Below, one piece after another: positions 34,662 through 44,801 of a stretch of DNA of 64,000 bases (positions are counted from its first letter, which is position 1; every line of letters begins with the position of its first letter). Source of the DNA: an uncultured Altererythrobacter sp. Lineage in GTDB: Bacteria; Pseudomonadota; Alphaproteobacteria; Sphingomonadales; Sphingomonadaceae. Under the pieces are notes generated by a model. That model did not search any database and was not told where the DNA came from. It saw only the letters and a program-made list of their open reading frames with translations. Made by a program: the position numbers and the translations under genes. The stretch is taken from the NCBI GenBank assembly GCA_913055875.1, contig CAJXJY010000001.1, positions 496,001 through 560,000 of the forward strand. The letters are read 5' to 3'.

Positions 34662-35897
34662 TCATGCCCCCGGCGGGAGCGGATCGTCGCCCGTCTTCTT
34701 CGGCGCGCGCGGCTTGGGCGCCGGGGCCGACGTACCGGCCGCGCCGTCCCATTCCTCGAGCTTGCGCCCGGCCCAGTCGCGGCCGCCGAGGCCGAAGGCG
34801 AGCGCAGCCGCGACCGCCCCGCCCACGACCAGCGCGCTGAAGAAGATGCGCACGATCTCGTCGCCGACCTGCATGAAGCTCAGCCCCATGAAGGTGAAGA
34901 CGAAGATCGTCGCCCATTTGACGATCGTGCCCGCCAGGTTCGCCTCGCCCGCGCCCGAGATCATGCGGACCAGCAGCCGCGCGATCAGGAAGCCGACCAG
35001 GATCACCACCGCGCCGAAGATCACCCGTCCGCCGAGTTCGAGGATCTGGTCGAGGATCACGGTCAGCTCGGGGAAGCCGAGCAGCCGCGTCGCGGCGATG
35101 GCGAAGAACAGCACGATCGCGATCTGGGTAACGCGCGCGATGATTTCGGTCGCGGTGGTGCCTTCGGGCAGCAATTCGGTCGCGCCGATCGCTCGGTCGA
35201 CGCCGAGCCCGCCGAGCACTTCCCTGATCAAGGTGACCACGAAGCGGCTGATCAGGTAGCCGACGCCGAGCAGGATCGCCGCGCCGATGATCCGCGGGAT
35301 CGCGTCGAAGATCAGCTGCAGCATGTTGCTCGCCGGGGCCGAAACGCTTTCGAGATCGAGCGCGTCCAAGGCCAGGATCGAGACGAAGATCACGATCAGC
35401 GCATAGGCGACCGTACCGATGGTCTTGCTGATGGTGGTGTTGCCGGTGACTGTGTCGACGCCGCCCTTATTGGCCCATTTGTCGAAATCCACCGTCATCA
35501 GCGCGGTGACGATAAGGTCGCGCACAATTCCCGCGATCATCAGCCCGATGAAGAAGATCAGGCCGGCTCCGACGAGGCGGGGAACGAACCGCATCACGCT
35601 GTCGAGCAGCGTGTCGATCGGGCCGACGAAATTGCCGAGACCGAGCACGCTCAGAATGAGCATCAGGCCGAACAGCCAGATGAGCAGCGAAACGATCTTG
35701 CCGAGCGATTCGCCCAGGCTCGCTCCGCTGCCGGTGCTGCGCTGGAAGAAGCCGACATTGTCGACCAGCTTGGCGAAGGTCCACTTCGCGGCCCGCGCGA
35801 GCAGCCAGGTCGCGACGAGTATCAGCACCGCCCACAGGATCTTTTCGCCGACCTGCCACGCCATGGCTTCGTCGAAACGGTAATTGCCAAATTGCAT
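34662..35897 (-). CDS. TM-helix repeat (mechanosensitive channel-like) membrane protein
   Basis: A 411-residue inner-membrane protein with repeated conserved TM_helix (PF05552-type) units: WAVLILVATWLLARAAKWTFAKLVDNVG, RLVGAGLIFFIGLMIAGIVRDLI, RIIGAAILLGVGYLISRFVVTLIREVL and GRVIFGAVVILVGFLIARLLVRMI. The last segment FFSALVVGGAVAAALAFGLGGRDWAGRKLEEW resembles the MscS pore region, but there is no MscS beta domain. A Pro/Ala/Lys tail ends the protein. ATG 35897 follows GGGGGAGAGAACTG. Related proteins are thought to respond to envelope tension; the function here is inferred only. Confidence 0.85.
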   Translation of the reverse strand: MQFGNYRFDEAMAWQVGEKILWAVLILVATWLLARAAKWTFAKLVDNVGFFQRSTGSGASLGESLGKIVSLLIWLFGLMLILSVLGLGNFVGPIDTLLDSVMRFVPRLVGAGLIFFIGLMIAGIVRDLIVTALMTVDFDKWANKGGVDTVTGNTTISKTIGTVAYALIVIFVSILALDALDLESVSAPASNMLQLIFDAIPRIIGAAILLGVGYLISRFVVTLIREVLGGLGVDRAIGATELLPEGTTATEIIARVTQIAIVLFFAIAATRLLGFPELTVILDQILELGGRVIFGAVVILVGFLIARLLVRMISGAGEANLAGTIVKWATIFVFTFMGLSFMQVGDEIVRIFFSALVVGGAVAAALAFGLGGRDWAGRKLEEWDGAAGTSAPAPKPRAPKKTGDDPLPPGA

Positions 35898-36038
35898 CAG
35901 TTCTCTCCCCCGAGAAACGTAGATGGGCAAAACTAGCATGCCGTAGCGGAAAGCGAAAACGCCTTTTTGCCGGGCAGTGGATAATTCCCCGCGCGATTTT
36001 CGTAGGATAGGCGGCTCGGCGCATGATAGGGGCTCCCG

Positions 36039-37103
36039 ATGCGCATACTAGGAACCCTGTTCGCCCTCCTGTTCCTCCTCCCGGCAGCGGCCGCTGCGCA
36101 CGAAACCGCGGACGCGCGCTGGTCGATCGCGATCCATGGCGGGGCGGGGACGATGGACCGCGAGTCGATGACCGGCGAACAGCGCGCCGCCTACGAAGCC
36201 GCGTTGCAGGCCGCGCTCGATGCCGGGGCCGAAGTGCTCCGCAACGGCGGCAGCGCTCTCGATGCGGTCAAGGCGGTGATCGTGCCGATGGAGGACGATC
36301 CCAAGTTCAACGCCGGGCGCGGCGCGGTGTTCACCTGGGAGGGCGCCAACGAGCTCGACGCCTCGATCATGGACGGGCGCGACCGCAGCGCGGGCGCGGT
36401 CACCGGCGTGCGCACCATCCGCCATCCGATCCTGCTCGCCGATGCGGTGCGCACCGACAGCCCGCACGTGTTCCTCAGCGGCGCGGGCGCGGAGGAGTTC
36501 GCGCTCGAGCGCGATTTCGAGATCGTCCCGCCCGAATGGTTCCACACCGAGCGGCGGCGCGAGGCGCTCGAGCGGATGAAGGCGGAGCAAGTCTCGGCGG
36601 TGGATGTCGATCACAAGTTCGGCACCGTCGGCGCGGTGGCGCTCGACATGCACGGCAATCTCGCCGCGGGGACCTCGACCGGAGGTATGACCGGCAAGCG
36701 CTGGGGCCGCATCGGCGATTCGCCGGTGATCGGCGCGGGCACCTATGCCGACAACCGCGCCTGCGCGGTATCGGCGACCGGCTCGGGCGAATATTTCATC
36801 CGCGTCGGCGTGGCGCAGGAAATCTGCACCCGCATGCGGATGGCGGGCGCGATGGCGCTCGACGTCGGCGACGACACCGACGGCTCGGGCGCCCCTGCTA
36901 CCGACGTCCCGCTGACCGGTGCGATCGTGCAGCGGATCGCCGATTCGGTGATGGCCGAAGTCGGCGCACTCGGCGGGGAGGGCGGGGTGATCGTGGTGTC
37001 GCCCTCGGGCGAAGCGGTGTTCAGCTTCGATACGCCGGGCATGTATCGAGGCCGCGCGACGAGCGAAGGTGTGAACGAAGTCGCGATTTTTGCCGGGGAG
37101 TAG
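36039..37103 (+). CDS. Isoaspartyl peptidase/L-asparaginase (type 2 Ntn hydrolase)
   Basis: A 354-residue precursor with a signal peptide (LFALLFLLPAAAAA), so probably periplasmic, unlike the cytosolic E. coli IaaA. WSIAIHGGAGTMD is the conserved start; the middle has LRNGGSALDAVKAVIVPMEDDPKFNAGRGA. Autocleavage is predicted before the Thr of KFGTVGAVALD, giving the catalytic beta subunit with GNLAAGTSTGGMTGKRWGRIGDSPVIGAGTYADN. It removes beta-aspartyl residues or hydrolyses asparagine. The gene is divergent from the channel protein and followed by a G/C-run repeat. Confidence 0.92.
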   Translation: MRILGTLFALLFLLPAAAAAHETADARWSIAIHGGAGTMDRESMTGEQRAAYEAALQAALDAGAEVLRNGGSALDAVKAVIVPMEDDPKFNAGRGAVFTWEGANELDASIMDGRDRSAGAVTGVRTIRHPILLADAVRTDSPHVFLSGAGAEEFALERDFEIVPPEWFHTERRREALERMKAEQVSAVDVDHKFGTVGAVALDMHGNLAAGTSTGGMTGKRWGRIGDSPVIGAGTYADNRACAVSATGSGEYFIRVGVAQEICTRMRMAGAMALDVGDDTDGSGAPATDVPLTGAIVQRIADSVMAEVGALGGEGGVIVVSPSGEAVFSFDTPGMYRGRATSEGVNEVAIFAGE

Positions 37104-37106
37104 CGT

Positions 37107-37330
37107 GTGCCCCTCCCCCTTGGTGGGGGAGGGATAGCGGAGGTTGCGTGCGCAGCACGCTACCGTAGCTTGGGTGGGGGGATTGGCGGAAGGTTGATGG
37201 GGGTCCGGTGTGGCAGGCGCTGCGCTGTTCACCCTCATCCAAGGTCCACTAGTTCGCTCCGCTCACAAGCTCCCCTATCCTTCCCCCGTCCAGGGGGAAG
37301 GGTGCGGGCCTGTCGCACGAATGCAGACAA
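37107..37330. repeat. C/G-run repeat between convergent genes
   Basis: It is bounded by CCCCTCCCCC-TTGGTG-GGGGAGGG on the left and CTATCCTTCCCCCGTC-CAGGGGGAAGG on the right, with TTCACCCTCATCCAA inside. The same landmarks (CTATCCTTCCCCC...AGGGGGAAGG and TTCACCCCCATCCAA) occur at 41566-41770, so these are two copies of one family. No gene is supported here. Confidence 0.8.
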
Positions 37331-37333
37331 ACC

Positions 37334-38233
37334 CTACCCACCCGCCCATTGCGCGAGCACGCGCCCGGCCTCGGCCAGCACCGCCTGTGCCTCGGGCCTG
37401 ATCGTCAGATGCTGCTGCGCGGCGCGGAAATAGGTCGCGAAGGTAATCGGCGCGCGACCGGGTGGCTCGACGAAGCCGATATCGACATAGACGCTGCCCA
37501 TGCCGGGCCAGATCGAGGTGCCGGTCTTGTCGCCCGCCGGCCATGCCCCGGGCAGACCGGCGCGCACGCGGCCCAGGCCCGTGCGCGTCGCGATCATCCA
37601 CTCGCGCAGCAGCGTGCGGTTGGCCGGGGTCAGCGTCTCGCCGTAAAGCAGTTCGCCAACCGTGCGCGCCATCGCGTCGGGGGTGGTGGTATCCATCACC
37701 TCGCCCGGCGGCACGTTGTTGAGGTCGGGCTCGATGCGGTCGAGGCGGCTCGTCTCGTCGCCGAGGCCGCGCCAGAACTCTGTCAGCGCTGGCGGTCCGC
37801 CGAGTTCGCGCAGCAGGACGTTGGCGGCGGTATTGTCGCTCAGCGTCTGCGTCGCCTCGGCCAGTTCGCGCAAACTCGCGCCCTGCTCGAGCCGTTCGGT
37901 CGTGAAGGGCGAGACGCTCATCAGATCGTCGCGGGTCCAGCGGACCGCCCTGTCGGCATCGACCACGCCGGCCTGGTCGCGCGCCAGCAGCAGCGCGGCG
38001 AGCGACAGCTTGAACGAGGAGCAATGCGGAAATCGCGCATAGCCGTTATGGCTCACCGTCGCGCCGCTGCCGGTATCGTGAAAGCTCGCCCCGAGCACCC
38101 CGTTGGCCGCAGCCTCGACGATCCGCAGCCGCGCGGCGAAGCGCCCGGGCCGGTCGGCCTGCACCGGCACGCAGGCCGACAGGCCCAGCGCTCCCGCCCC
38201 GGCCAGCCATGTCCGACGATCAACCGCTTGCAT
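37334..38233 (-). CDS. Class A beta-lactamase
   Basis: A 299-residue serine beta-lactamase, probably exported: RRTWLAGAGALGLSAC has a twin-arginine-like start and a Cys at the cleavage region. All class A motifs are present in order: SSFK (Ser70-x-x-Lys73 type, near residue 71), SDN in LSDNTAANVLL, the omega-loop Glu in RIEPDLNN, and KTG in GDKTGTS. It would hydrolyse beta-lactams; the spectrum cannot be predicted. It overlaps the RDD gene by 14 nt and is the last gene of a long MoxR-type operon, which is unusual for a lactamase. No AmpR-like regulator is adjacent. Confidence 0.9.
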   Translation of the reverse strand: MQAVDRRTWLAGAGALGLSACVPVQADRPGRFAARLRIVEAAANGVLGASFHDTGSGATVSHNGYARFPHCSSFKLSLAALLLARDQAGVVDADRAVRWTRDDLMSVSPFTTERLEQGASLRELAEATQTLSDNTAANVLLRELGGPPALTEFWRGLGDETSRLDRIEPDLNNVPPGEVMDTTTPDAMARTVGELLYGETLTPANRTLLREWMIATRTGLGRVRAGLPGAWPAGDKTGTSIWPGMGSVYVDIGFVEPPGRAPITFATYFRAAQQHLTIRPEAQAVLAEAGRVLAQWAGG

Positions 38234-39161
38234 CGAACTTGTCCTTCTTGCGCTTGCCGAAGCGCATGCCCCCTTCGAGCCGGGCGCGCAACTGCGCATA
38301 GAAGGCTTCGAGGAAGGCGCGCTCGTCGCCCGCGCCCGGGTTCCAGCCGATCTTGCGGCAGATCGCCTCGTGCACCGCTTCCATCGCTTCGGGCCGGTCG
38401 TCGCGCAGCACGCGTTCGAGCGTCTGCAGCTCGTATTCGCCATAGACCGCGAGTTCCTCTTCGCTGAAGCGGTATTCGGCACCCGTGACGGTGCTCGATC
38501 CGCCGCGCGCGGCGCCTTCGGTCGAGAGCGCGGCGGCGAGCTTGGCCTTGGGCGCATCGACCACCCAGGTTCCAGCGATCAGGTCGCCCGCGCGCAGCGC
38601 GTCGCGGTTGAAGAAGGGGAACAGCATGAAGATCAGGAACCAGATCGTCGCCGACCACAGCGACCAGCCGAAATCCTCTCCGGCCGCGGCGAAAATCAGG
38701 CCGAGCAGCAGGATCGTCAGCGGCAGGAACAGCTCGATATCGCGCAGCAGGTTGCGTGCCAGCACCGCCTCGGCGGTCAGCCGGCCGCCGTCGTGCGAGG
38801 CGACGCGGATACCGAGCATGCGCTTGCCCAGGGTGGCGCCGCGCGGGCCCATTTCGAGCGCGATGAAATAGCCGTTCCACAGCAGGAACCAGAACAGCGT
38901 ACCGAGCACGTAGAGAAACTCCGCCGCACCGGTCGAGTTCTCGGGTTCTCCGGCATCGAACGCGCCCTGGGTCATGTTGCGGATGACGATGCTCACCGTG
39001 ATGCTGACCACCAGCAGGAGCAGGAAGTCGATCATCAGTGCGCCGGCGCGGGCGGAGCGGCTGGCGACGTGGAAGGGGAGCGCGATGCCCTCCGGCGTCA
39101 CGACCTCGCGGCGGCGTCTGGCCTGGTGTGCGTCGCGCAGCGAGGCGCTGGCGGTGTTCAT
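38220..39161 (-). CDS. RDD-family membrane protein
   Basis: 313 residues. The RDD domain (about residues 30-205) begins FHVASRSARAGALMIDFLLLLVVS, with the Arg and Asp that name the family, and includes RGATLGKRMLGIRVASHDGG and LRAGDLIAGTWVVDAPK. Three or four membrane helices are visible. The C-terminal ~100 residues are soluble and charged (FSEEELAVYGEYELQTLERVLR). The function is unknown; RDD proteins accompany SpoIIM, DUF58 and MoxR genes, as here. The start overlaps the SpoIIM stop (ATGA) and the stop overlaps the beta-lactamase start. Confidence 0.88.
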   Translation of the reverse strand: MNTASASLRDAHQARRRREVVTPEGIALPFHVASRSARAGALMIDFLLLLVVSITVSIVIRNMTQGAFDAGEPENSTGAAEFLYVLGTLFWFLLWNGYFIALEMGPRGATLGKRMLGIRVASHDGGRLTAEAVLARNLLRDIELFLPLTILLLGLIFAAAGEDFGWSLWSATIWFLIFMLFPFFNRDALRAGDLIAGTWVVDAPKAKLAAALSTEGAARGGSSTVTGAEYRFSEEELAVYGEYELQTLERVLRDDRPEAMEAVHEAICRKIGWNPGAGDERAFLEAFYAQLRARLEGGMRFGKRKKDKFDASG

Positions 39162-40231
39162 GCCCGGACGCTTTCCGGCGCGATATCGCGATCCCGACGG
39201 AAGGCGTAGAAATAGACCAGCCAGAACACCAGCATGAAGCTGCCGAGAATGAAGCGCGTCTCGGTCCCGGCGAGCTGGCGCGGGAAGGCTTCGAGGATGG
39301 CGGCGAAGACCAGCATCAGCACCACCCCGACCATCACCTGCGCACCGCGCTGCCCGGCCTCGGCGGCGGCGGCCATGATGCCCCTGGTGCCGGGGAAGGC
39401 CATCTTGCGCCCGATATGCAGCCCGGCCGCCCCGGCAAGCAGGATGGCGAACAGTTCGGTCGTGCCGTGCACGCCGAGCCAGGCGACGAACGGCCACAGC
39501 AGCCCGGCATCCCAATAGAGCCACAGCAGAGCGCCGAGCACCGCCATGTTGTGCACCAGCAGCAGCAGCGTCGGCACGCCGAAGGCGAAGCCGAGCGCGA
39601 AGGCGAGGATCGAGACCCCGGCATTGTTCTGGAACAGGTAGGCGGCGAAGGCCGACATGCCGGCCGCGCTTTCCTCCACTTCGAGCGTGCGCAGCAAGGT
39701 CTCGCGGCTGGCGCCGGGCATGCGGCTGTCGGCGAACTGGGTCGGGACCAGCGAATAATACCATTCCTGGTCGCGCATCACGAGCAGCCAGCCGGTGATC
39801 GTGCCGGCGATCATCACGAACAATGCGATGCAGCTGTCGAGCCAGATCTCGCGAATCGACCGGCTCAGCCCACCGCCGAGGAAGCGGCGCATCCATGCGA
39901 AGAAACCTTCGCGCGGGCCGTAGACCTGGAACCAGGCGCGCTGGACCAGCGAATCGAGATAGGCAAGCGTGGCGGCGTCGAGCGAAGTCTCGCGCGCCAC
40001 TGCGAGGCTGGAAGCGGCGGTGCGATAGAGCGTCGGCAGGGCGAGCACGTCGTCGTCCGAAATGCCGCGCAGCCGGCCCTTTTCGATCCGAGCGAGAATG
40101 TCCTCGAGCCGCGCCCAGTCCTGCTCGCGCTCGAGCCGGAAGCGGTCGGAGCGCAAGGTCGCCGCCTCGATGTCGGGCGGAGCGGCGACATCCTGCTTGC
40201 CGAACAGGGTGGAGAGGATCGGGGCTTTCAC
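39158..40231 (-). CDS. SpoIIM-like (stage II sporulation protein M family) membrane protein
   Basis: 357 residues. A cytosolic N-terminal half (REQDWARLEDILARIEKGRLRGISDDDVL) leads into about six transmembrane helices with FGVPTLLLLVHNMAVLGALLWLYWD and VHGTTELFAILLAGAAGLHIGRKMAFPGTRG, the SpoIIM signature block. The organism is not a spore former; such homologues occur in MoxR operons of many bacteria and their role is unknown. The start is GTG 40231, overlapping the DUF58 stop by 4 nt; the stop overlaps the RDD start. Confidence 0.87.
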   Translation of the reverse strand: MKAPILSTLFGKQDVAAPPDIEAATLRSDRFRLEREQDWARLEDILARIEKGRLRGISDDDVLALPTLYRTAASSLAVARETSLDAATLAYLDSLVQRAWFQVYGPREGFFAWMRRFLGGGLSRSIREIWLDSCIALFVMIAGTITGWLLVMRDQEWYYSLVPTQFADSRMPGASRETLLRTLEVEESAAGMSAFAAYLFQNNAGVSILAFALGFAFGVPTLLLLVHNMAVLGALLWLYWDAGLLWPFVAWLGVHGTTELFAILLAGAAGLHIGRKMAFPGTRGIMAAAAEAGQRGAQVMVGVVLMLVFAAILEAFPRQLAGTETRFILGSFMLVFWLVYFYAFRRDRDIAPESVRA

Positions 40232-41556
40232 CCGATCGTCCCCTTGCGCTTGATTTCGAGATAGGAGTCGATCAGCCGGTAGCCGATCTGGTCGTGCGGC
40301 GCCTCGATGATGTCCACACCCATCTGCCGCAGCCGCTGGAGCACCAGCGCGCGCTGGCGCGTCAGCGTGTCGGCGGTGACCGCGGTGGCGAGGTCGGCCA
40401 GCGAATCGGGCTCGGCATCGCGCAATCCGGCCAGTTCCTGGTCCTCGATGGTGACGAACAGCACCAGATGCCGCTCGACCAGCCGCCCGACGCTTTCGAT
40501 CATCATCTCCGCCCCGGTCGGATCGGTGAAATCGGTGAACAGCACGATCAGGCTGCGGCGCTGGAGCCGCGCGGTGAGCGTCGCCAGCGCGAGCGTGAAA
40601 TTGGGTTCCTCCGCATGGTAGTCGAGGCTCGCGGCGGCGGTCTGAAGACGGTGGAACAGCCGCGGGTCGCCGATGAAGGGCGTCGCCAGTTCGGGCCGCT
40701 GCGCGAAGCCGAACAGGCTCACGCGGTCGCCGCCCTTGAGCGCGACATAGGACGCGGTCAGCGCGGCGGTGACCGCGCGGTCGATCCGCGGCAGGCCCTC
40801 GACCGGCTCGCACATCGCCTGCCCGCAATCGAACGCGAACACGATCTGGTTGTTGCGCTCGCTCTCGTTCTCGCGCGCATAGAGGCGGGTGTGGCGCGCG
40901 CTCGCCTTCCAGTCGATTCGGCGGCGGTCCATGCCCGGCTCGTATTCGCTCAGCGCTTCGAACTGGGTGCCCTCGCCGCGAATGCGTCGCGCGATCAGGC
41001 CGAATTGCGCGTCGCGCAGGAAATGCTGCAATTCGGGGCTGCGCACGGGCGAGAGGTCGGGCCAGATGCGCACCGCCCGGTCGGCCTCGCGCCGGACCTG
41101 CCGCGCGCCGAGCCCGAGCGGGCCGGACCAGCGCAGCCAGATTGCGCCCAGCGGCGCGGTGCCGCGGCGCGCCGGCACGAGTTCGGTGTCGCCCTGCCAA
41201 CTGCCGGTCGCGGGATCGAAACCGAGCGACAACTCGGCGCCGCCGCTGTCCGCAAGCCGCGCGTCGCAAGCGAAGGCCGCGTCGAGCCTGCCATGCCCGG
41301 CGCGTCCGGCCAGGTCGGCCAGCATGGTCACCGTCACCGGTTCGCCCACTTCGGCGTCTTCGGGCGCGATCAATTGCCAGTCGGCCAGCCGGCCCGCCAG
41401 CAAGCCGTCGAGCAGCACCAGCACCAACAGCGCCACCCCCGCCGCCGGCGCGACGATCCACGCGCCCGGTGCGGCGGCGGCGATCAGCACCGCGACCGGC
41501 GCCGAGATTGCGGCGAGCCAGGCGGTGCGGCCGGTAGGGAGGATGGGGAAGGTCAT
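40228..41556 (-). CDS. DUF58 domain protein (MoxR-associated, vWA-like)
   Basis: 442 residues. Two N-terminal transmembrane helices (WLAAISAPVAVLIAAAAPG and VAPAAGVALLVLVLLDGLL) precede a beta-rich domain and the DUF58 core, EGTQFEALSEYEPGMDRRRIDWKASARHTRLYARE, followed by a von Willebrand A-like fold with IVFAFDCGQAM and LIVLFTDFTD. Proteins of this type act with MoxR AAA+ ATPases in metal-dependent assembly or envelope stress functions; the substrate here is unknown. ATG 41556 (MTFPILP) is chosen. A repeat separates it from moxR. Confidence 0.88.
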   Translation of the reverse strand: MTFPILPTGRTAWLAAISAPVAVLIAAAAPGAWIVAPAAGVALLVLVLLDGLLAGRLADWQLIAPEDAEVGEPVTVTMLADLAGRAGHGRLDAAFACDARLADSGGAELSLGFDPATGSWQGDTELVPARRGTAPLGAIWLRWSGPLGLGARQVRREADRAVRIWPDLSPVRSPELQHFLRDAQFGLIARRIRGEGTQFEALSEYEPGMDRRRIDWKASARHTRLYARENESERNNQIVFAFDCGQAMCEPVEGLPRIDRAVTAALTASYVALKGGDRVSLFGFAQRPELATPFIGDPRLFHRLQTAAASLDYHAEEPNFTLALATLTARLQRRSLIVLFTDFTDPTGAEMMIESVGRLVERHLVLFVTIEDQELAGLRDAEPDSLADLATAVTADTLTRQRALVLQRLRQMGVDIIEAPHDQIGYRLIDSYLEIKRKGTIG

Positions 41557-41565
41557 CAGCTGGCG

Positions 41566-41770
41566 CCCCCTTCCCCCTCGATGGGGGAAGGATACCAAGC
41601 CTTGGCGACTTGTCGCCTAGGCGCGGTTGGATGGGGGTGGCAGCGCAGCGCCTGCAAGTCGCGCGCCGCCTGCGTTTCGCCGTTCACCCCCATCCAAGCT
41701 GCGGTAATGCGCTGACGCGCATAACCTCCGCTATCCTTCCCCCATCTAGGGGGAAGGGGGGGAGTGTGGA
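41566..41770. repeat. C/G-run repeat between DUF58 and moxR genes
   Basis: It begins with CCTTCCCCC-TCGATG-GGGGAAGG and ends with CTATCCTTCCCCCATC-TAGGGGGAAGG, sharing these and an internal TTCACCCCCATCCAA with the copy at 37107-37330. It interrupts an otherwise tightly overlapping operon. Confidence 0.8.
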
Positions 41771-41773
41771 CCA

Positions 41774-42747
<974 letters not shown>

Positions 42748-42751
<4 letters not shown>

Positions 42752-44052
42752 TGTGTCAGGGTCCTTTCAATATCCTTGAGCGCGCGCGCGGCGCGGAGCG
42801 CTTCGTGTTTCGATTTCGCCCCGCGCAGGTCGTCGGCGCGGGCGGTGAAGGAGGGGGCATCGGGCAGCCGCCGGTGGAGCGCCTCGTCGATCGCCGCCGG
42901 TTCGGCGCGGCGCAGGCCGAGCAGCTTCGCCAGCCGCTGCGCGATCAGCTCGGCATAGGGCGCGGTGAGCAGGTGGATGCGCCCGGTGCGCTGGATGAAG
43001 GCGGCGCTGTTGGCGACCAGCCGCGACTTGCCGAAAGCGATCGCGCGCGCTTCGGCGAGCGGCGGGCCGAAGCGGCGGAAGGCGCGCCACGCGACCACCA
43101 CCATCGCGATAAGCAGGCACAGGGTCGCGGCGAGGAAGGGCGGGGTGAAGGCGAGCGTCAGCAGGTTCTGCGTCTGCCCGAGTCCGTTGAGCGTGAGGTC
43201 GAAGGTGACGCCGATATCCTGCCCCTCCATCGCCAGATAGACCACTTCGCGCGCGAGGTCGGCGCGGGCGCGGTCGGCCATGCCGTAATTGTTGAACAGG
43301 TCGGGTTCGGCGACGACCATGACGTTCCAGCGCTCGCTGTCCAATGCGTCCGGATCGGCCTCGGCGAGGCCCACCGCATCGTCGAGCACCGGATAGTAGC
43401 CGCCGTCGTCGAGATAGCCGACCAGCACGCGCTCGCTCGCGTCGGTCACCACCGGAACGACGCTCGCCGTTTCGAAGGCCATGACCTTGCCTGCCTCCGG
43501 GAGCGTGCCCGAATAGCCCAGTCCGCGCCACTGCTCGGCACCGTCGCTGGACAGGTCGGCGACCTCCGCGCTCATCGCCAGTTCGCCTTCGAGCGATTCG
43601 AGCCAATAGGGCTCGCCGGCATCGTACAGCGTCACCCAGCCCTTTCCCGCTTCGACGTCGGCGCCCGGCGGAATGCGGCCGGCGAACCATTTGGGCAGGA
43701 TCACCAGCGTCGGCCCGATATAGCGGCGCGCCTCTATGATATCGCTGAGTTCTTCCGCATCGGCGAAATGCGGCGGGGTGAGGATCAGCAGATCGTCGCC
43801 GTCGAGCCGGCCGCGATTGCGGGTCAGCGCGACGTCGTAGCCGTCGTCCTCAAGCAGCTGCGCCAGCGCCGCATAGCCGTTGAGCCCCTTGGCCGCGCCG
43901 TGCGCTCCGCCGTCGTTCTCGCCCCGGCCGGGTTCGCCGACGCCGATGAAATAGAGCATGGCGAGGAACGCCAGCGCGCCGACCAGCAGCATGGCGAGCA
44001 CGACCCTGGGATTGAAGGCGGGCGCCCTCCCGCTTGTGGTCCCGGCGGTCAT
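42748..44052 (-). CDS. DUF4350 domain membrane protein
   Basis: 434 residues. One N-terminal transmembrane helix ([22 protein letters not shown]) precedes a periplasmic domain of about 240 residues ([38 protein letters not shown]) of the DUF4350/GldG-like type, then a second helix ([20 protein letters not shown]) and a charged cytosolic tail. Its function is undefined, but DUF4350 genes regularly sit beside moxR and DUF58 genes, as here. It overlaps both neighbours by 4 nt. Confidence 0.85.
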
Positions 44053-44801
44053 GCAAACCTCGCAGGCAGTTGCTGCAGCGCGAACTCGGCATAGGCGTCG
44101 CGCGCCGCCTGCCAGTCGTCGCGCCCGAGCCGGCGCAATGCGAACAGGCTGCGCTCGACCCGTTCGGCGATGGTGGCGAATGCGTGGCGCGCCGCATCGG
44201 GCAAAGCGGGCAGCGCGGCCAGTTCGCGCGCGGTGCTCGACGGTTCGACCCAGTCGGGCCGCGCGGCGGCGATCTGGCCGACGCTGCGCTGGAGCAGCAG
44301 GTGCGTCGCCTCGTCGTAGCGGCCTTCGCCCGCGAGCCGGTCGGCATCCTCGAGCAGCGCGAGCGCTTCGGCGCGCTGCGGCGTCCAGTCATCGTCCTCT
44401 TCGGTCTCGCTGTGCGGCCGCTCGAATACCGGTGCGAGCAGCCGCCACAGCAAGACCAGCACGCCGAGGACGGCAAGCCCGACGAGGATCCACTTGAACA
44501 CCGGCCAGGTCAGCCCGAACCCTTCGCCGAGCGGGCGCAGCAGATCGCCGAGCCATTCGAAGAAATCTTCCAGCCATTGCGGGAGTTCGTTGTTGCGCGG
44601 CGGTATTTCGACCGGGGCGTACTGGATCGAATCGTCGGCGCGCACTTCCTGCCAGCCACCGCCCGATGCGGTTGCGGTCTCGCCCGCACTATCCCCTGCG
44701 CCCGTCGTCACGCCGCAATTGGTGGCAGAGCCCGGAAAGCGGCGCAAGTCCTTGCGGGGCCCCGGGGTTTCAGTAATTCCCCGGCCAGTTGCGGCGGGCA
44801 T
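44049..44801 (-). CDS. DUF4129 domain membrane protein
   Basis: Up to 250 residues. A Trp-rich amphipathic region (LPQWLEDFFEWLGDLLRPLGEGFGLTWPVFKW) leads into one membrane helix (ILVGLAVLGVLVLLWRLLAP), then the DUF4129 segment, AEALALLEDADRLAGEGRYDEATHLLLQRSVGQI and ARELAALPALPDAARHAFATIAERVERSLFA. The start at 44801 lies inside the end of the upstream SLR gene; GTG 44711 is a possible shorter start. DUF4129 proteins are usual members of MoxR/DUF58 operons; their biochemical role is unknown. Confidence 0.8.
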   Translation of the reverse strand: MPAATGRGITETPGPRKDLRRFPGSATNCGVTTGAGDSAGETATASGGGWQEVRADDSIQYAPVEIPPRNNELPQWLEDFFEWLGDLLRPLGEGFGLTWPVFKWILVGLAVLGVLVLLWRLLAPVFERPHSETEEDDDWTPQRAEALALLEDADRLAGEGRYDEATHLLLQRSVGQIAAARPDWVEPSSTARELAALPALPDAARHAFATIAERVERSLFALRRLGRDDWQAARDAYAEFALQQLPARFA

